Notes: generated from the sequence alone by a model not told the origin. Positions 1 to 8,133 are shown, counted from the stretch's first letter. The stretch is 14,011 nucleotides of DNA from CAYLYP01 sp964387795 (GCA_964387795.1 CAYLYP010000082.1:1-14011), one strand, 5' to 3'. Program-made: numbers and translations.

Positions 1-216
1 CCCTATTATTTGTTTATGAAGTCATGGATGAAGCATTATTTTAACCTACAGTACATGTCTTATGAAAGTATTGATCTGGTTGCCATGTTGTTGGGTATTG
101 GAACAAATCCTGTCCCTTTATATTCAAATGTTGAAAATGGTTTTGGGCTGGTTGCAGCTTATAGTCAGGTATGTTATCAAACAGAATTAATAGATTTAAG
201 AAAATGCAAAAAATAG
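1..216 (+). CDS. DUF4249-like protein, C-terminal fragment
   Basis: This is the last 71 codons of a gene that begins before the window; frame 1 is open from the first base to the TAG at 214-216. The fragment ends with NPVPLYSNVENGFGLVAAYS, which resembles the conserved end of DUF4249 proteins (typically a P-V-x-[VL]-Y-S-N-[IV]-E-x-G-x-G-[IL] pattern followed by a short aromatic tail). DUF4249 proteins are Bacteroidota cell-envelope proteins, usually lipoproteins, encoded next to TonB-dependent receptors. They are presumed to be surface partners of those receptors, but their biochemical role is unknown. The stop codon overlaps the next gene by 13 bases, so the two are almost certainly co-transcribed. 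The N-terminal lipobox expected for the family lies outside the window. Confidence 0.72.
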   Translation, partial: PYYLFMKSWMKHYFNLQYMSYESIDLVAMLLGIGTNPVPLYSNVENGFGLVAAYSQVCYQTELIDLRKCKK

Positions 217-2591
217 CACTGTTGTTTATATGTTTGTGTTTTGGAAGCCTGTCATTAAGGGCTCAGTTCACAGTGAATGGCTTTTTAAAAGACAGCCTTA
301 GTGGGGAACGAATTATAGGGGCGAATATTTTCACCCTTCATCCCCAAAGGGGGACAGTAAGCAATGCTTATGGTTATTATAGTTTTGGGCTTTCAACCGA
401 AACAGATTCAGTTGAGATATTTTTTTCGTGTGTTGGTTATGAAAGCATAAGTTATGTAATAAGTTCAAAGTCAGATCTAAGGCTTGATGTTAATTTATCA
501 CCAGGTTTAATGCTCAATGAAGTAAGTGTTTCGTCATCTGCAATGAAAGACAAGCCGTTAAGTAGTGTTTTGCAAATGCCGATGAAAAGTATCAACACAA
601 TGCCAAAGCTATTGGGGGAAGCAGATATGATGCGGGTGTTCCAGCTTATGCCAGGTGTTACTGCCGGGCAAGAAGGGACAAGCGGTTTAAATGTAAGAGG
701 AGGGAGCCCGGATCAAAACTTAATCTTGTTGGATGATGTCCCGCTCTATAATGTGAACCATATTGCCGGGTTCATATCAGTTTTTAACCCTGATGCCCTT
801 AATTCAGTCTCGCTGTATAAAGGTGGGTTTGGTGCTCAATATGGGGGGCGGGTTTCATCGGTAATGGATGTAAGGATGAAAGAAGGCAACCAAACAGAAA
901 GAAATGGTTTTGCATCCATTGGATTGCTTGCATCAAAACTGAGTTGGGAAACGCCATTAATAAAAGGAAAATCATCATTGATAATTTCAATAAGACGAAG
1001 TTTGTTTGATTTGGTTACAAGAGCTTATTTATTAATGCATTATAATAAAGACCATACTTCTGCGGGTTATTATATCATTGATTTTAATGCAAAAGCAAAT
1101 TATAAAATATCCAACAAAGATCATTTATTCCTAAGCTTTTACTCAGGTCGCGACCGTCTATTTGTTAATCAAAGGGAAAGTGACTCTTATGATAATAAGT
1201 ACAAGGCCAAAGGTGAACGGCATACCCAGTGGGGGAACCAAATGGCTGCAATACGTTGGAACCATATTTATAACAATAAAATATTTTCTAATACGACCTT
1301 TGGTTATACCCGTTTCTATTATGATATATCCTCAAAGATTGAAAGGAAAACTGTTGAAACCCCAGAGCAAAAGACAAAAGCAACGTTAGGCTTTGATTCA
1401 AATATTTCAGATGTATTTTTAAAGAACGATTTTGATTATTACAGATCAGATAAGCAAAAGATTAAACTGGGAGCAAGCTTGTCCTATAGAAGGTTTAACC
1501 CATCAGACAATTATTCAACTTTTAGTCGTGATAATACAACTCTTTCAGACATTAATCAAGAATCTCAAAAATACAATGCTTTTGAAATAGTGGCGTATAT
1601 TCAGGATGAGCATAAGCCGGTAGATTACCTGACTGCATCTTATGGATTAAGATTGTCTTCGTTTTTTATTGATAACAAAGCCTTTTGTTATGCTGAGCCC
1701 CGATTGGGCATTTCCATAAACCCATTTCAAAATGTCTCGTTTAAGGCAACATATTCATATATGATACAGCCAGTTCATTTGTTATCAAATTCAGGGGTGG
1801 GGCTTCCAGCCGATTTGTGGGTGCCAGCAACAAAAAGTGCTCCCCCTGAATATGCGCATCAGCTTGTTCTGGGCAGTACTTTTAAAATTCCATTTATTGA
1901 ATTTTTAGATTTTGGTGTTGAGGCATATTATAAAACGATGGGCAATCTTATCGAATATAAAGATGCAGTAAGCCTTTATAGCGGTCCAGGCGAATGGCAG
2001 GATAAAATTGAAGCAGGAGGGAAGGGTACTGCTTATGGGCTTGAATTTTTTATTGAAAAAAAAACAGGAAAAAACACGGGATGGATTTCATACACATTGT
2101 CAGAAAGTGTCAGGCAATTTGATAACATTAACAATGCAAAGAAATATCCTTATGTGTACAGTCATCCCCATGATTTATCAATTGTTTTGTCCCGAAAAAT
2201 ACGTTCATCTGTAACGCTGACTTTGGTATGGGTTTACAATTCAGGCAATAATATTACAGTGCCGGACATGAAAAACATTGTTATCTCAGAACAATCCGGC
2301 TTTAATACCTATGACTACCTTTCCCCCGGCTTTATCTATTCAGTAAGCCACATTTATCCGGAGAAGAATAATTTCCGAATGCCATCATATCATCGTTTGG
2401 ATGTGTCATTAAGCTTTGAAAAAAAGAGAAAAGGGAAAAAGGCGATATTAAGCTTAGATGTTTATAATGCCTATTGCCGGTTGAACCCATACTATTTATA
2501 TTTTAAAAAAGAGCAAAATGGTAAAATCTCTTTATGGAGCTTTACGCCTTTCCCAATAATACCTTCAATTTCATATAGCTTCGCATTTTAA
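204..2591 (+). CDS. TonB-dependent outer-membrane receptor with CarboxypepD_reg-like domain
   Basis: This is an outer-membrane active transporter of about 795 residues that imports an unidentified ligand using TonB/ExbBD energy. The order is a signal peptide (residues 1-20, ending LSLRA before QFTVNG), a carboxypeptidase-regulatory-like beta-sandwich domain (about 22-100), a plug domain (about 115-230) and a 22-strand-type barrel to the C-terminus. The plug has typical landmarks: FQLMPGVTAGQEGTSGL, LNVRGG at 162-167, NLILLDDVPLYN and SVSLYKGGFGAQYGGR. The protein ends SYSFAF, with a terminal aromatic as expected for an outer-membrane barrel. I chose the ATG at 204 rather than the upstream ATG at 171 because it places the signal peptide at the N-terminus; the earlier start would add 11 polar residues (MLSNRINRFKK). 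It overlaps the DUF4249-like gene by 13 bases, and that gene is its likely surface partner. The substrate cannot be read from the sequence. Confidence 0.93.
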   Translation: MQKIALLFICLCFGSLSLRAQFTVNGFLKDSLSGERIIGANIFTLHPQRGTVSNAYGYYSFGLSTETDSVEIFFSCVGYESISYVISSKSDLRLDVNLSPGLMLNEVSVSSSAMKDKPLSSVLQMPMKSINTMPKLLGEADMMRVFQLMPGVTAGQEGTSGLNVRGGSPDQNLILLDDVPLYNVNHIAGFISVFNPDALNSVSLYKGGFGAQYGGRVSSVMDVRMKEGNQTERNGFASIGLLASKLSWETPLIKGKSSLIISIRRSLFDLVTRAYLLMHYNKDHTSAGYYIIDFNAKANYKISNKDHLFLSFYSGRDRLFVNQRESDSYDNKYKAKGERHTQWGNQMAAIRWNHIYNNKIFSNTTFGYTRFYYDISSKIERKTVETPEQKTKATLGFDSNISDVFLKNDFDYYRSDKQKIKLGASLSYRRFNPSDNYSTFSRDNTTLSDINQESQKYNAFEIVAYIQDEHKPVDYLTASYGLRLSSFFIDNKAFCYAEPRLGISINPFQNVSFKATYSYMIQPVHLLSNSGVGLPADLWVPATKSAPPEYAHQLVLGSTFKIPFIEFLDFGVEAYYKTMGNLIEYKDAVSLYSGPGEWQDKIEAGGKGTAYGLEFFIEKKTGKNTGWISYTLSESVRQFDNINNAKKYPYVYSHPHDLSIVLSRKIRSSVTLTLVWVYNSGNNITVPDMKNIVISEQSGFNTYDYLSPGFIYSVSHIYPEKNNFRMPSYHRLDVSLSFEKKRKGKKAILSLDVYNAYCRLNPYYLYFKKEQNGKISLWSFTPFPIIPSISYSFAF

Positions 2592-2657
2592 TGATTTAAT
2601 GTGAAGCAGAAATCCCAAAAAGAATATTGAATGGATAATATCTGCCAGGAGGTTTGG

Positions 2658-2683
2658 ATAATAAGATAAAAAATGCTTATTAT
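2658..2683 (+). other. Short AT-rich hairpin between receptor and peptidase genes
   Basis: ATAATAAG at 2658-2665 pairs with CTTATTAT at 2676-2683 across a 10-nt A-rich loop. It lies 66 bases after the receptor stop codon and 52 bases before the peptidase start. It has no GC core and no following T-run, so it is at best a weak 3'-end structure for the receptor transcript. The rest of this 144-bp gap shows no perfect TAnnTTTG box. Confidence 0.25.
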
Positions 2684-2735
2684 TGTAACGGATTTGCCCT
2701 AAATCATTGATAAAAACCACCTAAACAAATTAAAC

Positions 2736-4844
2736 ATGAGAAAATTTTTATTCATTTTAATTGGCATAAGCATGATGTTTGCAGGCTGTAAAAACAAGGA
2801 TGCCCAGACGACGGACAATCCTTTTCTGAAACCCTATGGTACCCCATTTGATGTACCACCATTTCATCTGATAACCGAAGACCATTATCTTCCGGCTTAT
2901 GAAGAGGGGATGAAGCAACATAATGCAGATATTGAAGCCATTGTTAATAATACAGAAGCAGCATCATTTGAGAACACAATTGTAGCTTATGACAATTCAG
3001 GAGAGCTATTGCGCAATGTCAGCATTGTATTTGGAGGTGTTAATGGTGCAGAGACCAATCCCCGCCTACAGGAGATTGCAAGGGAGATTACCCCAAAAAT
3101 TACAGCTCATTATGATGCCATCAGGCTAAATGAAAAGCTCTTTGCCCGTATTAAGGATGTATATGACCAAAAGGAAAATCTGAACCTTGACATAGAACAA
3201 AAGCGCGTTGTCGAAAAGATTTATCGCGATTTTACACGTAATGGTGCAGCTCTTCCAGCAGAGAAACGCGAACAGCTTAAAAAAATAAATGAAAGACTGG
3301 CTATGGTTTCCCTTCAGTTGGGTGAAAACCTCTTAGCTGAAACAAATGATTTTAAAATTGTTATTGATAAAAAAGAAGACCTTGCCGGTTTACCCGAAAG
3401 TGTGGTCTCTGCTGCCGAACAGGAAGCTAAAAATGCCAATATGGAAGGCAAGTGGGTCTTTACAGTTCAGAAGCCCAGCATGCTGCCATTCCTTCAGTTT
3501 GCTGAAAACAGGGCATTGCGCGAAAAGCTCTATAAGGGCTATTATATGAGGGGTGACAATGATAACGACCATGACAACAAAGCTCTTTTTGCCGAGTTGA
3601 TAAAACTAAGGGATGACAGGTCTAAACTGCTTGGCTATAAAAACTATGCAGCTTTTGCTATTGATGATAATATGGCTAAGACTCCGGAGGCAGTATATGA
3701 ATTCCTTCAAAGGGTATGGGCTCCTGCACTCGAAGTAGCCAAAAGTGACCTGGCAGAGATGCAGAAGATTGCTGATAGTGAAGGTGCTGATTTTAAGCTT
3801 CAGTCATGGGACTGGTGGTATTATAACGAGAAACTTCGCAAACAGAAGTTTGACCTTGATGAAGATGAGTTAAGGCCTTATTTCAGTGCCAAAGGTGTGA
3901 GGGAAGGGATTTTTATGCTTGCCAACAAGCTTTATGGTTTACAATTCAAAGCCAATAAAGATATTCCTGTTTATCATCCCGAGGTAGAGGCTTTTGAGGT
4001 AATGGAAGCCGATAGCAGCCATTTGGGTGTATTGATGATTGACCTGCATCCACGGCCTGGTAAAAGGGGTGGTGCATGGTGTGGAACTTATCGCCCTGGT
4101 AGCTACGTAGATGGCAAAAAAGTTGCCCCAATCGTTACCATTGTATGTAATTTTACACGCCCTGTCGGGGATAAACCAGCTTTATTGAGCTGGGACGAAA
4201 CAACTACCTTATTCCATGAGTTTGGACATGGTTTGCATAACCTTTTTGCCGATGGACATTATCGCCGTACCAGTCGTGATGTGCCCCGTGACTTTGTTGA
4301 ATTGCCATCCCAGGTTCTTGAAAACTGGGCAGGAGAGCCAGAGATGCTTAAGAAATATGCACTTCATTATGAAACAGGCGAACCTATTCCTGATGAACTT
4401 ATCCAAAAGATGCAAAACAGTGCACAGTTTAATCAGGGCTTTATCACTGTTGAATATATCGCAGCCTGTCTGCTCGATCTTGATTATCATACCATGGATG
4501 TAAGTGGTAATCTTGATATCAGGGCAATAGAAAAAGCTTCACTGGAAAAAATGGGACTGATAGATGAAATCCTGCCACGTTATCGCACAACTTATTTCAG
4601 CCATATTTTCAGTGGTGGTTACGCTGCCGGATATTATGTCTATTTATGGGCAGGTGTTTTGGATTCAGATGCCTTTGATGCGTTCAAATTAAGTGGGGAC
4701 ATCTTTAATCCTGAGCTGGCTGCAAAATTCAGACAGCATATCCTTGCGCAAAATGCAATGGGAGAAGGTATGGATCAATACTTGAAATTCCGTGGTCAGG
4801 AACCTTCTATTGACCCTTTGTTAAAGCGTCGTGGGTTGAAATAA
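2736..4844 (+). CDS. M3-family zinc metallopeptidase, peptidyl-dipeptidase Dcp-like lipoprotein
   Basis: This 702-residue peptidase probably degrades oligopeptides in the cell envelope, removing dipeptides from C-termini if it acts like Dcp. The zinc site is clear: HEFGH at residues 494-498 supplies two histidine ligands and the catalytic Glu495, and Glu522 in DFVELPSQ is the expected third ligand, 28 residues after the first histidine. The downstream substrate-binding segment SHIFSGGYAAGYYVYLW (about residues 620-640) has the tyrosines and glycines conserved in M3 enzymes. The N-terminus MRKFLFILIGISMMFAGC is a lipoprotein signal with lipobox FAGC and lipidated Cys18, so the enzyme is membrane-anchored, unlike the soluble E. 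coli Dcp. Its length fits the Dcp/oligopeptidase A family (about 680-720). It is a stand-alone gene, 144 bp after the receptor, and ends at a strong hairpin terminator. Exact specificity (Dcp or oligopeptidase A type) is inferred. Confidence 0.93.
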   Translation: MRKFLFILIGISMMFAGCKNKDAQTTDNPFLKPYGTPFDVPPFHLITEDHYLPAYEEGMKQHNADIEAIVNNTEAASFENTIVAYDNSGELLRNVSIVFGGVNGAETNPRLQEIAREITPKITAHYDAIRLNEKLFARIKDVYDQKENLNLDIEQKRVVEKIYRDFTRNGAALPAEKREQLKKINERLAMVSLQLGENLLAETNDFKIVIDKKEDLAGLPESVVSAAEQEAKNANMEGKWVFTVQKPSMLPFLQFAENRALREKLYKGYYMRGDNDNDHDNKALFAELIKLRDDRSKLLGYKNYAAFAIDDNMAKTPEAVYEFLQRVWAPALEVAKSDLAEMQKIADSEGADFKLQSWDWWYYNEKLRKQKFDLDEDELRPYFSAKGVREGIFMLANKLYGLQFKANKDIPVYHPEVEAFEVMEADSSHLGVLMIDLHPRPGKRGGAWCGTYRPGSYVDGKKVAPIVTIVCNFTRPVGDKPALLSWDETTTLFHEFGHGLHNLFADGHYRRTSRDVPRDFVELPSQVLENWAGEPEMLKKYALHYETGEPIPDELIQKMQNSAQFNQGFITVEYIAACLLDLDYHTMDVSGNLDIRAIEKASLEKMGLIDEILPRYRTTYFSHIFSGGYAAGYYVYLWAGVLDSDAFDAFKLSGDIFNPELAAKFRQHILAQNAMGEGMDQYLKFRGQEPSIDPLLKRRGLK

Positions 4845-4859
4845 CCTAATCATATATAA

Positions 4860-4902
4860 TTAAACAAAAAAGAGGGGGCATAGCCCCCTCTTTTTTGTTT
4901 AA
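4860..4902. terminator. Bidirectional intrinsic terminator between convergent genes
   Basis: A perfect 20-bp stem (4860-4879 with 4883-4902) closes on a 3-nt loop, ATA. The core is GAGGGGGC paired with GCCCCCTC, flanked by six A on the left and six T on the right, so a G+C stem followed by a U-tract is read from either strand. It sits 16 bases after the peptidase stop and 11 bases from the DUF937 stop, serving both convergent genes. Confidence 0.92.
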
Positions 4903-4913
4903 TCTGTATTGTT

Positions 4914-5504
4914 TTACTTTTTCATTATCCTGCCCAAAAACGACATGCCCAATTCTGCAATGTCATCCATCACATTCCCATCATTGTCGCTATCCAACAA
5001 TTGGTTGATTACGCTTTGGGATTTTGGGGATTCTGACTTCTCAGTATTTAAAAAAGAATTTAATAGGGAAGAAATACCGCCTTCACTGCTTTGAGCGTTC
5101 TTCTTTCCAAGAAATCCCATCACTATAGGTGCTGCAATTTCTAAAATCTTACCTGCTGATTCCCCACTGATTCCAGCATCCTTACTAATATACGTAGCAA
5201 CATTTTGTTGTTTGTTTCCAAGTACATGTTTTAATATTCCTGCACCATTGGCAGAGGCAGGATTGTTGAGAAAACCTCCAAGGTTATCAATCAGGCTCCC
5301 GTCATGGTCTCTTGATAAGGCTTGTTGTAATGATGAAGCCCCTTCCTGGCTAGAACTGTTTTTAGCCAAAGCATTCATTAAAATGGGCACTGCACTCGCT
5401 AAAGCACTCCTGGCCTGTGTTGGGGAGGCATTTGCCTTACTGCCTATGGCCTGTAATGAATTGTCATCGAACTGTGACATTATTGAATTGAGCAAATTTT
5501 CCAT
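4914..5504 (-). CDS. DUF937 domain protein
   Basis: This is a 196-residue protein of the DUF937 (YidB-like) family, whose function is not established. It has no signal peptide or clear membrane segment. The N-terminal part (residues 1-50) contains the helical SPTQARSALASAVPILMNAL region typical of DUF937, followed by repeated Gly/Ala/Ser-rich helices (IVMGFLGKK at 127-135, ISSLLNSFLN at 144-153). Two aspartate-rich loops resemble calcium loops of the EF-hand type: RDHDGSLIDN near 65-74 and DSDNDGNVMDD at 171-181, the second with D171, D173, D175, G176 and D180 well placed. The gene is alone on the minus strand and ends at the shared terminator; a hairpin lies about 50 bases upstream of its ATG. 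The family assignment is firm, the role unknown. Confidence 0.85.
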   Translation of the reverse strand: MENLLNSIMSQFDDNSLQAIGSKANASPTQARSALASAVPILMNALAKNSSSQEGASSLQQALSRDHDGSLIDNLGGFLNNPASANGAGILKHVLGNKQQNVATYISKDAGISGESAGKILEIAAPIVMGFLGKKNAQSSEGGISSLLNSFLNTEKSESPKSQSVINQLLDSDNDGNVMDDIAELGMSFLGRIMKK

Positions 5505-5554
5505 ATTTGTGTTTTTTGATATTGTTGAATTTATTAAAACCTTTTGTTGTAGAG

Positions 5555-5585
5555 AAACATTCTTAGTTATTGAATAAGAATGTTT
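5555..5585. other. Perfect 11-bp inverted repeat upstream of the DUF937 gene
   Basis: AAACATTCTTA at 5555-5565 is the exact reverse complement of TAAGAATGTTT at 5575-5585, with a 9-nt spacer. It begins 50 bases upstream of the DUF937 start on that gene's own strand, so it lies in the promoter or 5' leader. It could be a regulator operator or an RNA hairpin. It has no GC core, so a terminator role is unlikely. Confidence 0.45.
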
Positions 5586-6088
5586 TAGCGTTTGTTTTGT
5601 TTTGTATCCCTTCGTTTTTTAAAATCTTTAGTGCTTTTACTAATCATTTGATTGATTTTTCTTTTAATCGTCTATAAATTTAATTAAAAAATAACTAATT
5701 ACAAATAAATCCTATATTATTATGGATAAAAGCAAGGTGATGCCGGATTGTGGGTTTAGTGCTTCCAAGGTGATATTAAACAAAGAAGCTCATTTCTTTT
5801 GGAATGTTGATGATCGATATTACTTATAAATTTTCACAAAAAAATATTTAAAGATTAATTGAAAAATATTTTAAATCAATGATATATATGGGTTTTAACT
5901 AATGGACAGGCTTTTGTTGCCTTCAGATATATCTTAATAGATGGGGTGAATAGGATAGGATTTTGGGGCAAACAATGCTAATTTTGCAATGAGAAAACAG
6001 ATTCCAAAAGGGCATATTATGATTTTGAAAAAAATGATTTATTGCTGTTTTTGAATAAATTATAACGTTTGAATTAAAGTAAATATTT
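5586..6088. other. Divergent intergenic region, mostly unassigned
   Basis: About 500 bp of AT-rich DNA separates the divergent DUF937 and MATE genes. It contains one possible small reading frame (5722-5829) and one perfect match to the Bacteroidota -7 box, TAATTTTG at 5979-5986, about 100 bases upstream of the MATE start. The nearest upstream TTG (5963-5965) is only 13 bases from that box, shorter than the usual spacing of about 19-21, so the promoter is not convincing. No tRNA-like or repeat structure was seen. Confidence 0.4.
5722..5829 (+). CDS. Possible 35-residue small ORF, unrecognised
   Basis: An ATG at 5722 opens a frame to the TAA at 5827-5829, encoding MDKSKVMPDCGF and then 23 further residues ending NVDDRYYL. 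I do not recognise it. It has no signal peptide, no membrane helix and a single cysteine. Support is limited to its position in otherwise empty DNA and a plausible, mixed residue composition. There is no ribosome-binding site, but that is uninformative in this phylum. It may be a chance frame or a gene remnant. Confidence 0.15.
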   Translation: MDKSKVMPDCGFSASKVILNKEAHFFWNVDDRYYL

Positions 6089-7438
6089 ATGGAACAAGAG
6101 CGTTCGCATATTGCATTGGGGACAGAAAATGTTTGGAAATTATTGCTGCAATATGCCATCCCTTCAGTGATTGCAATGATAGCCTCATCCCTATATAATA
6201 TAACCGATAGTATCTTTATTGGATTGGGAGTAGGGCCATTGGCTATATCCGGCCTTGCAATCACATTTCCGTTAATGAACCTGGCGGTTGCTTTTGGAGC
6301 TTTGGTGGGAGTAGGGGCTTCTACCCTGATGTCGTTAAGGCTTGGGCAAAAAGACTATGATTCGGCCAACAAGATATTGGGCAATGTCTTTGTATTAAAC
6401 CTTATCATTGGAATTGCCTATACCATTTTGGTACTGGCATTTCTTGATCCAATTCTATATTTTTTTGGGGCAAGCAGCGATACCATTCCTTATGCCCGTG
6501 AATATATGGTTGTAATTACACTTGGGAATGTGATTACACATATTTATTTTGGATTAAATGCTTTGCTCAGGGCAACAGGAAAGCCAAAAATCTCAATGAT
6601 GGCTACAATATATTCTGTAATAATCAATGCCATATTAACTCCACTGTTTATCTATCAGTTTGGGATGGGGATAAAAGGTGCAGCTATTGCTACAGTGATT
6701 TCACAGCTTGTTATGCTGGTCTGGCAGGTTTCGATATTTACAAATAAAAAGGAATTTATCCATTTAAAGAGAAGCTCCCTAAGGCTAAAGAAAAAGATTG
6801 TCCTGGATTCTTTTTCAATTGGATTGGCTCCATTTATGATGCACTCAGTGGGTTGTGTAGTTATCATAATTATTAACCAAAGCCTAATAAAACATGGGGG
6901 CGACCTGGCAGTGGGTGCTTATGGGATTATAAACAGGGTAATGGGCTTGTTCCCTATGGTGGTCTTAGGCCTAACCCAGGGAATGCAGCCCATTGTGGGA
7001 TATAACTATGGTGCCGGGCAAATGGGAAGGGCATACACCGCTTTAAAGCATACGATAATTCTTGCAACAGGGGTAATGACATTGGGTTTCTTAATAAGTG
7101 AACTCTTTCCCCGTGCTGTGGCTTCTCTCTTTACGCACGACAAGGAATTGCAGGATCTTGTTGTGCCGGGTATGCGCATCGTCCTTGCAATGTTCCCCAT
7201 CGTGGGCTTTCAAATGGTAACATCCAACTTCTTTCAAAGTATCGGTAAGGCAGGTAAGGCAATCTTTATGTCACTGACACGTCAGGTATTGTTCCTGTTG
7301 CCCTGTTTGTTGATATTTCCTCCTTTATTTGGTGTAAATGGGGTTTGGTACAGTATGCCAATATCAGATTTTCTGGCAAGCATGGTTTCAGCATATTTGT
7401 TGTTTGACCATTATCGAAAATCAAAAAATATGCTTTAA
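6089..7438 (+). CDS. MATE-family multidrug efflux transporter
   Basis: This is a 449-residue inner-membrane exporter of the multidrug and toxic compound extrusion family, expected to have 12 transmembrane helices in two six-helix halves and to expel cationic drugs or metabolites in exchange for Na+ or H+. The first half opens with AIPSVIAMIASSLYNITDSI (about residues 28-47), the standard MATE helix 1, followed by GPLAISGLAITFPLMNL and the loop MSLRLGQKDYDSANKILGN. The second half repeats this pattern with SFSIGLAPFMM, GIINRVMGLFPMVVLGLTQGMQPIVGYNYGAG, the latter being the characteristic motif of this family. The length is typical, and the MepA-like branch seems likeliest. The cytidylate-kinase-like gene follows after 28 bp on the same strand, suggesting one operon. 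Substrates cannot be predicted. Confidence 0.93.
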   Translation: MEQERSHIALGTENVWKLLLQYAIPSVIAMIASSLYNITDSIFIGLGVGPLAISGLAITFPLMNLAVAFGALVGVGASTLMSLRLGQKDYDSANKILGNVFVLNLIIGIAYTILVLAFLDPILYFFGASSDTIPYAREYMVVITLGNVITHIYFGLNALLRATGKPKISMMATIYSVIINAILTPLFIYQFGMGIKGAAIATVISQLVMLVWQVSIFTNKKEFIHLKRSSLRLKKKIVLDSFSIGLAPFMMHSVGCVVIIIINQSLIKHGGDLAVGAYGIINRVMGLFPMVVLGLTQGMQPIVGYNYGAGQMGRAYTALKHTIILATGVMTLGFLISELFPRAVASLFTHDKELQDLVVPGMRIVLAMFPIVGFQMVTSNFFQSIGKAGKAIFMSLTRQVLFLLPCLLIFPPLFGVNGVWYSMPISDFLASMVSAYLLFDHYRKSKNML

Positions 7439-7466
7439 ATTTGATTAAGCCTAAAAAGATAACATC

Positions 7467-8090
7467 ATGAACGATAACATTGTTTTAACAATCGGAAGGC
7501 AAAATGGGAGCGGAGGACGACAGATTGGTGAAGCATTAGCCATAAAACTGGGCTTTTCCTTTTATGACAAAGAGCTTATCCATGAAGCTTCAAAACAAAG
7601 TGGGCTGAATAAAGAGTTTTTTGAACATATCGACGAGAAAGCCAGCTATTCCCTTTTTGGTGGATTCTTTGGGACCCATTCACCTATGATGGAAGATGTT
7701 TACTCAGGCTATTACCTGAGCAATGAATCTTTGTTTACGATTCAAAGCAATGCAATCCGAAGCCTGGCAGATCAGAAATCCTGCGTTTTTGTAGGCCGCT
7801 GTGCCGATTATGTCCTTAAGGACTATCCGCAATGCCTGAATATTTTCATTTGTGGGGATATTGAAGACAGGATCAAAAGGATATCAGACAACTATCAAAT
7901 ACCCCTTCAGAAAGCTAAAGAAACCATCGAAAAGATGGATAAAAAAAGGGCTGGGTATTATAATTATTTTAGCAATAAGGCATGGGGCGCAGCAAGTTCA
8001 TACCATCTATGCATCAACTCTTCATATCTGGGTATTGAAGGTTCAGTTAATCTGATTCATCAAATGATAAAAGAGAAGTTTGGGTGTTAG
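7467..8090 (+). CDS. Cytidylate kinase-like family protein
   Basis: This is a 207-residue protein of the cytidylate kinase-like family (the Cytidylate_kin2 group of P-loop nucleotide kinases), presumably cytoplasmic. The phosphate-binding loop at residues 10-19, GRQNGSGGRQ, differs from the classical GxxxxGK[ST] form: it has no lysine, and an arginine follows the GSGG turn, as is normal for this family. Further family landmarks are LGFSFYDKELI (28-38), SCVFVGRCADYVL near 110-122, a DIEDRIKRI lid-like segment, and the end part DKKRAGYYNYFSNKAWG followed by YHLCINSSYLGIE. Its true substrate is unproven; it is shorter and different from housekeeping Cmk. It follows the MATE gene by 28 bp and is probably translated from the same mRNA. 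Its stop codon lies inside the first unit of a TTAGCAAA tandem repeat. Confidence 0.88.
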   Translation: MNDNIVLTIGRQNGSGGRQIGEALAIKLGFSFYDKELIHEASKQSGLNKEFFEHIDEKASYSLFGGFFGTHSPMMEDVYSGYYLSNESLFTIQSNAIRSLADQKSCVFVGRCADYVLKDYPQCLNIFICGDIEDRIKRISDNYQIPLQKAKETIEKMDKKRAGYYNYFSNKAWGAASSYHLCINSSYLGIEGSVNLIHQMIKEKFGC

Positions 8091-8133
8091 CAAATTAGCA
8101 AATTAAAATGCAAATGAGAGAATTAGCAAATAA
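8087..8133 (+). repeat. AT-rich TTAGCAAA / AATTAGCAAAT repeat cluster, left copy
   Basis: TTAGCAAA occurs twice in tandem (8087-8094 and 8095-8102), the first unit including the stop codon of the kinase-like gene. AATTAGCAAAT occurs at 8093-8103 and again at 8121-8131. The 17-nt string AATTAGCAAATTAAAAT at 8093-8109 is found again, in the same orientation, at 8530-8546 on the other side of the large palindrome. No reading frame explains the pattern. Confidence 0.75.

Noticed and set aside
171..203. Upstream ATG as the start of the TonB-dependent receptor
   Set aside because: It would add 11 polar and basic residues before the signal peptide and lengthen the overlap with the DUF4249-like gene; ATG 204 is the better start.
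799..990. Antisense open frame of 63 codons inside the receptor gene
   Set aside because: It lies entirely within the strongly supported receptor coding sequence and shows no family motif.
4209..4503. Two overlapping frames of about 93-95 codons, one on each strand, inside the peptidase gene
   Set aside because: They span the zinc-site region of the M3 peptidase, whose frame is certain, so they are shadows.
5212..5577. Plus-strand frame of 121 codons opposite the DUF937 gene
   Set aside because: It is the complement of the DUF937 coding sequence, is rich in Leu, Ala and Cys without domain pattern, and the opposite strand has clear family motifs.
5963..5986. Promoter for the MATE gene (TTG plus TAATTTTG)
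   Set aside because: The -7 box is perfect but the spacer is only 13 nt, so it is reported only as part of the intergenic description.
5923..6264. Minus-strand frame of 113 codons crossing the MATE start
   Set aside because: It overlaps the first MATE helices and has no recognisable features.
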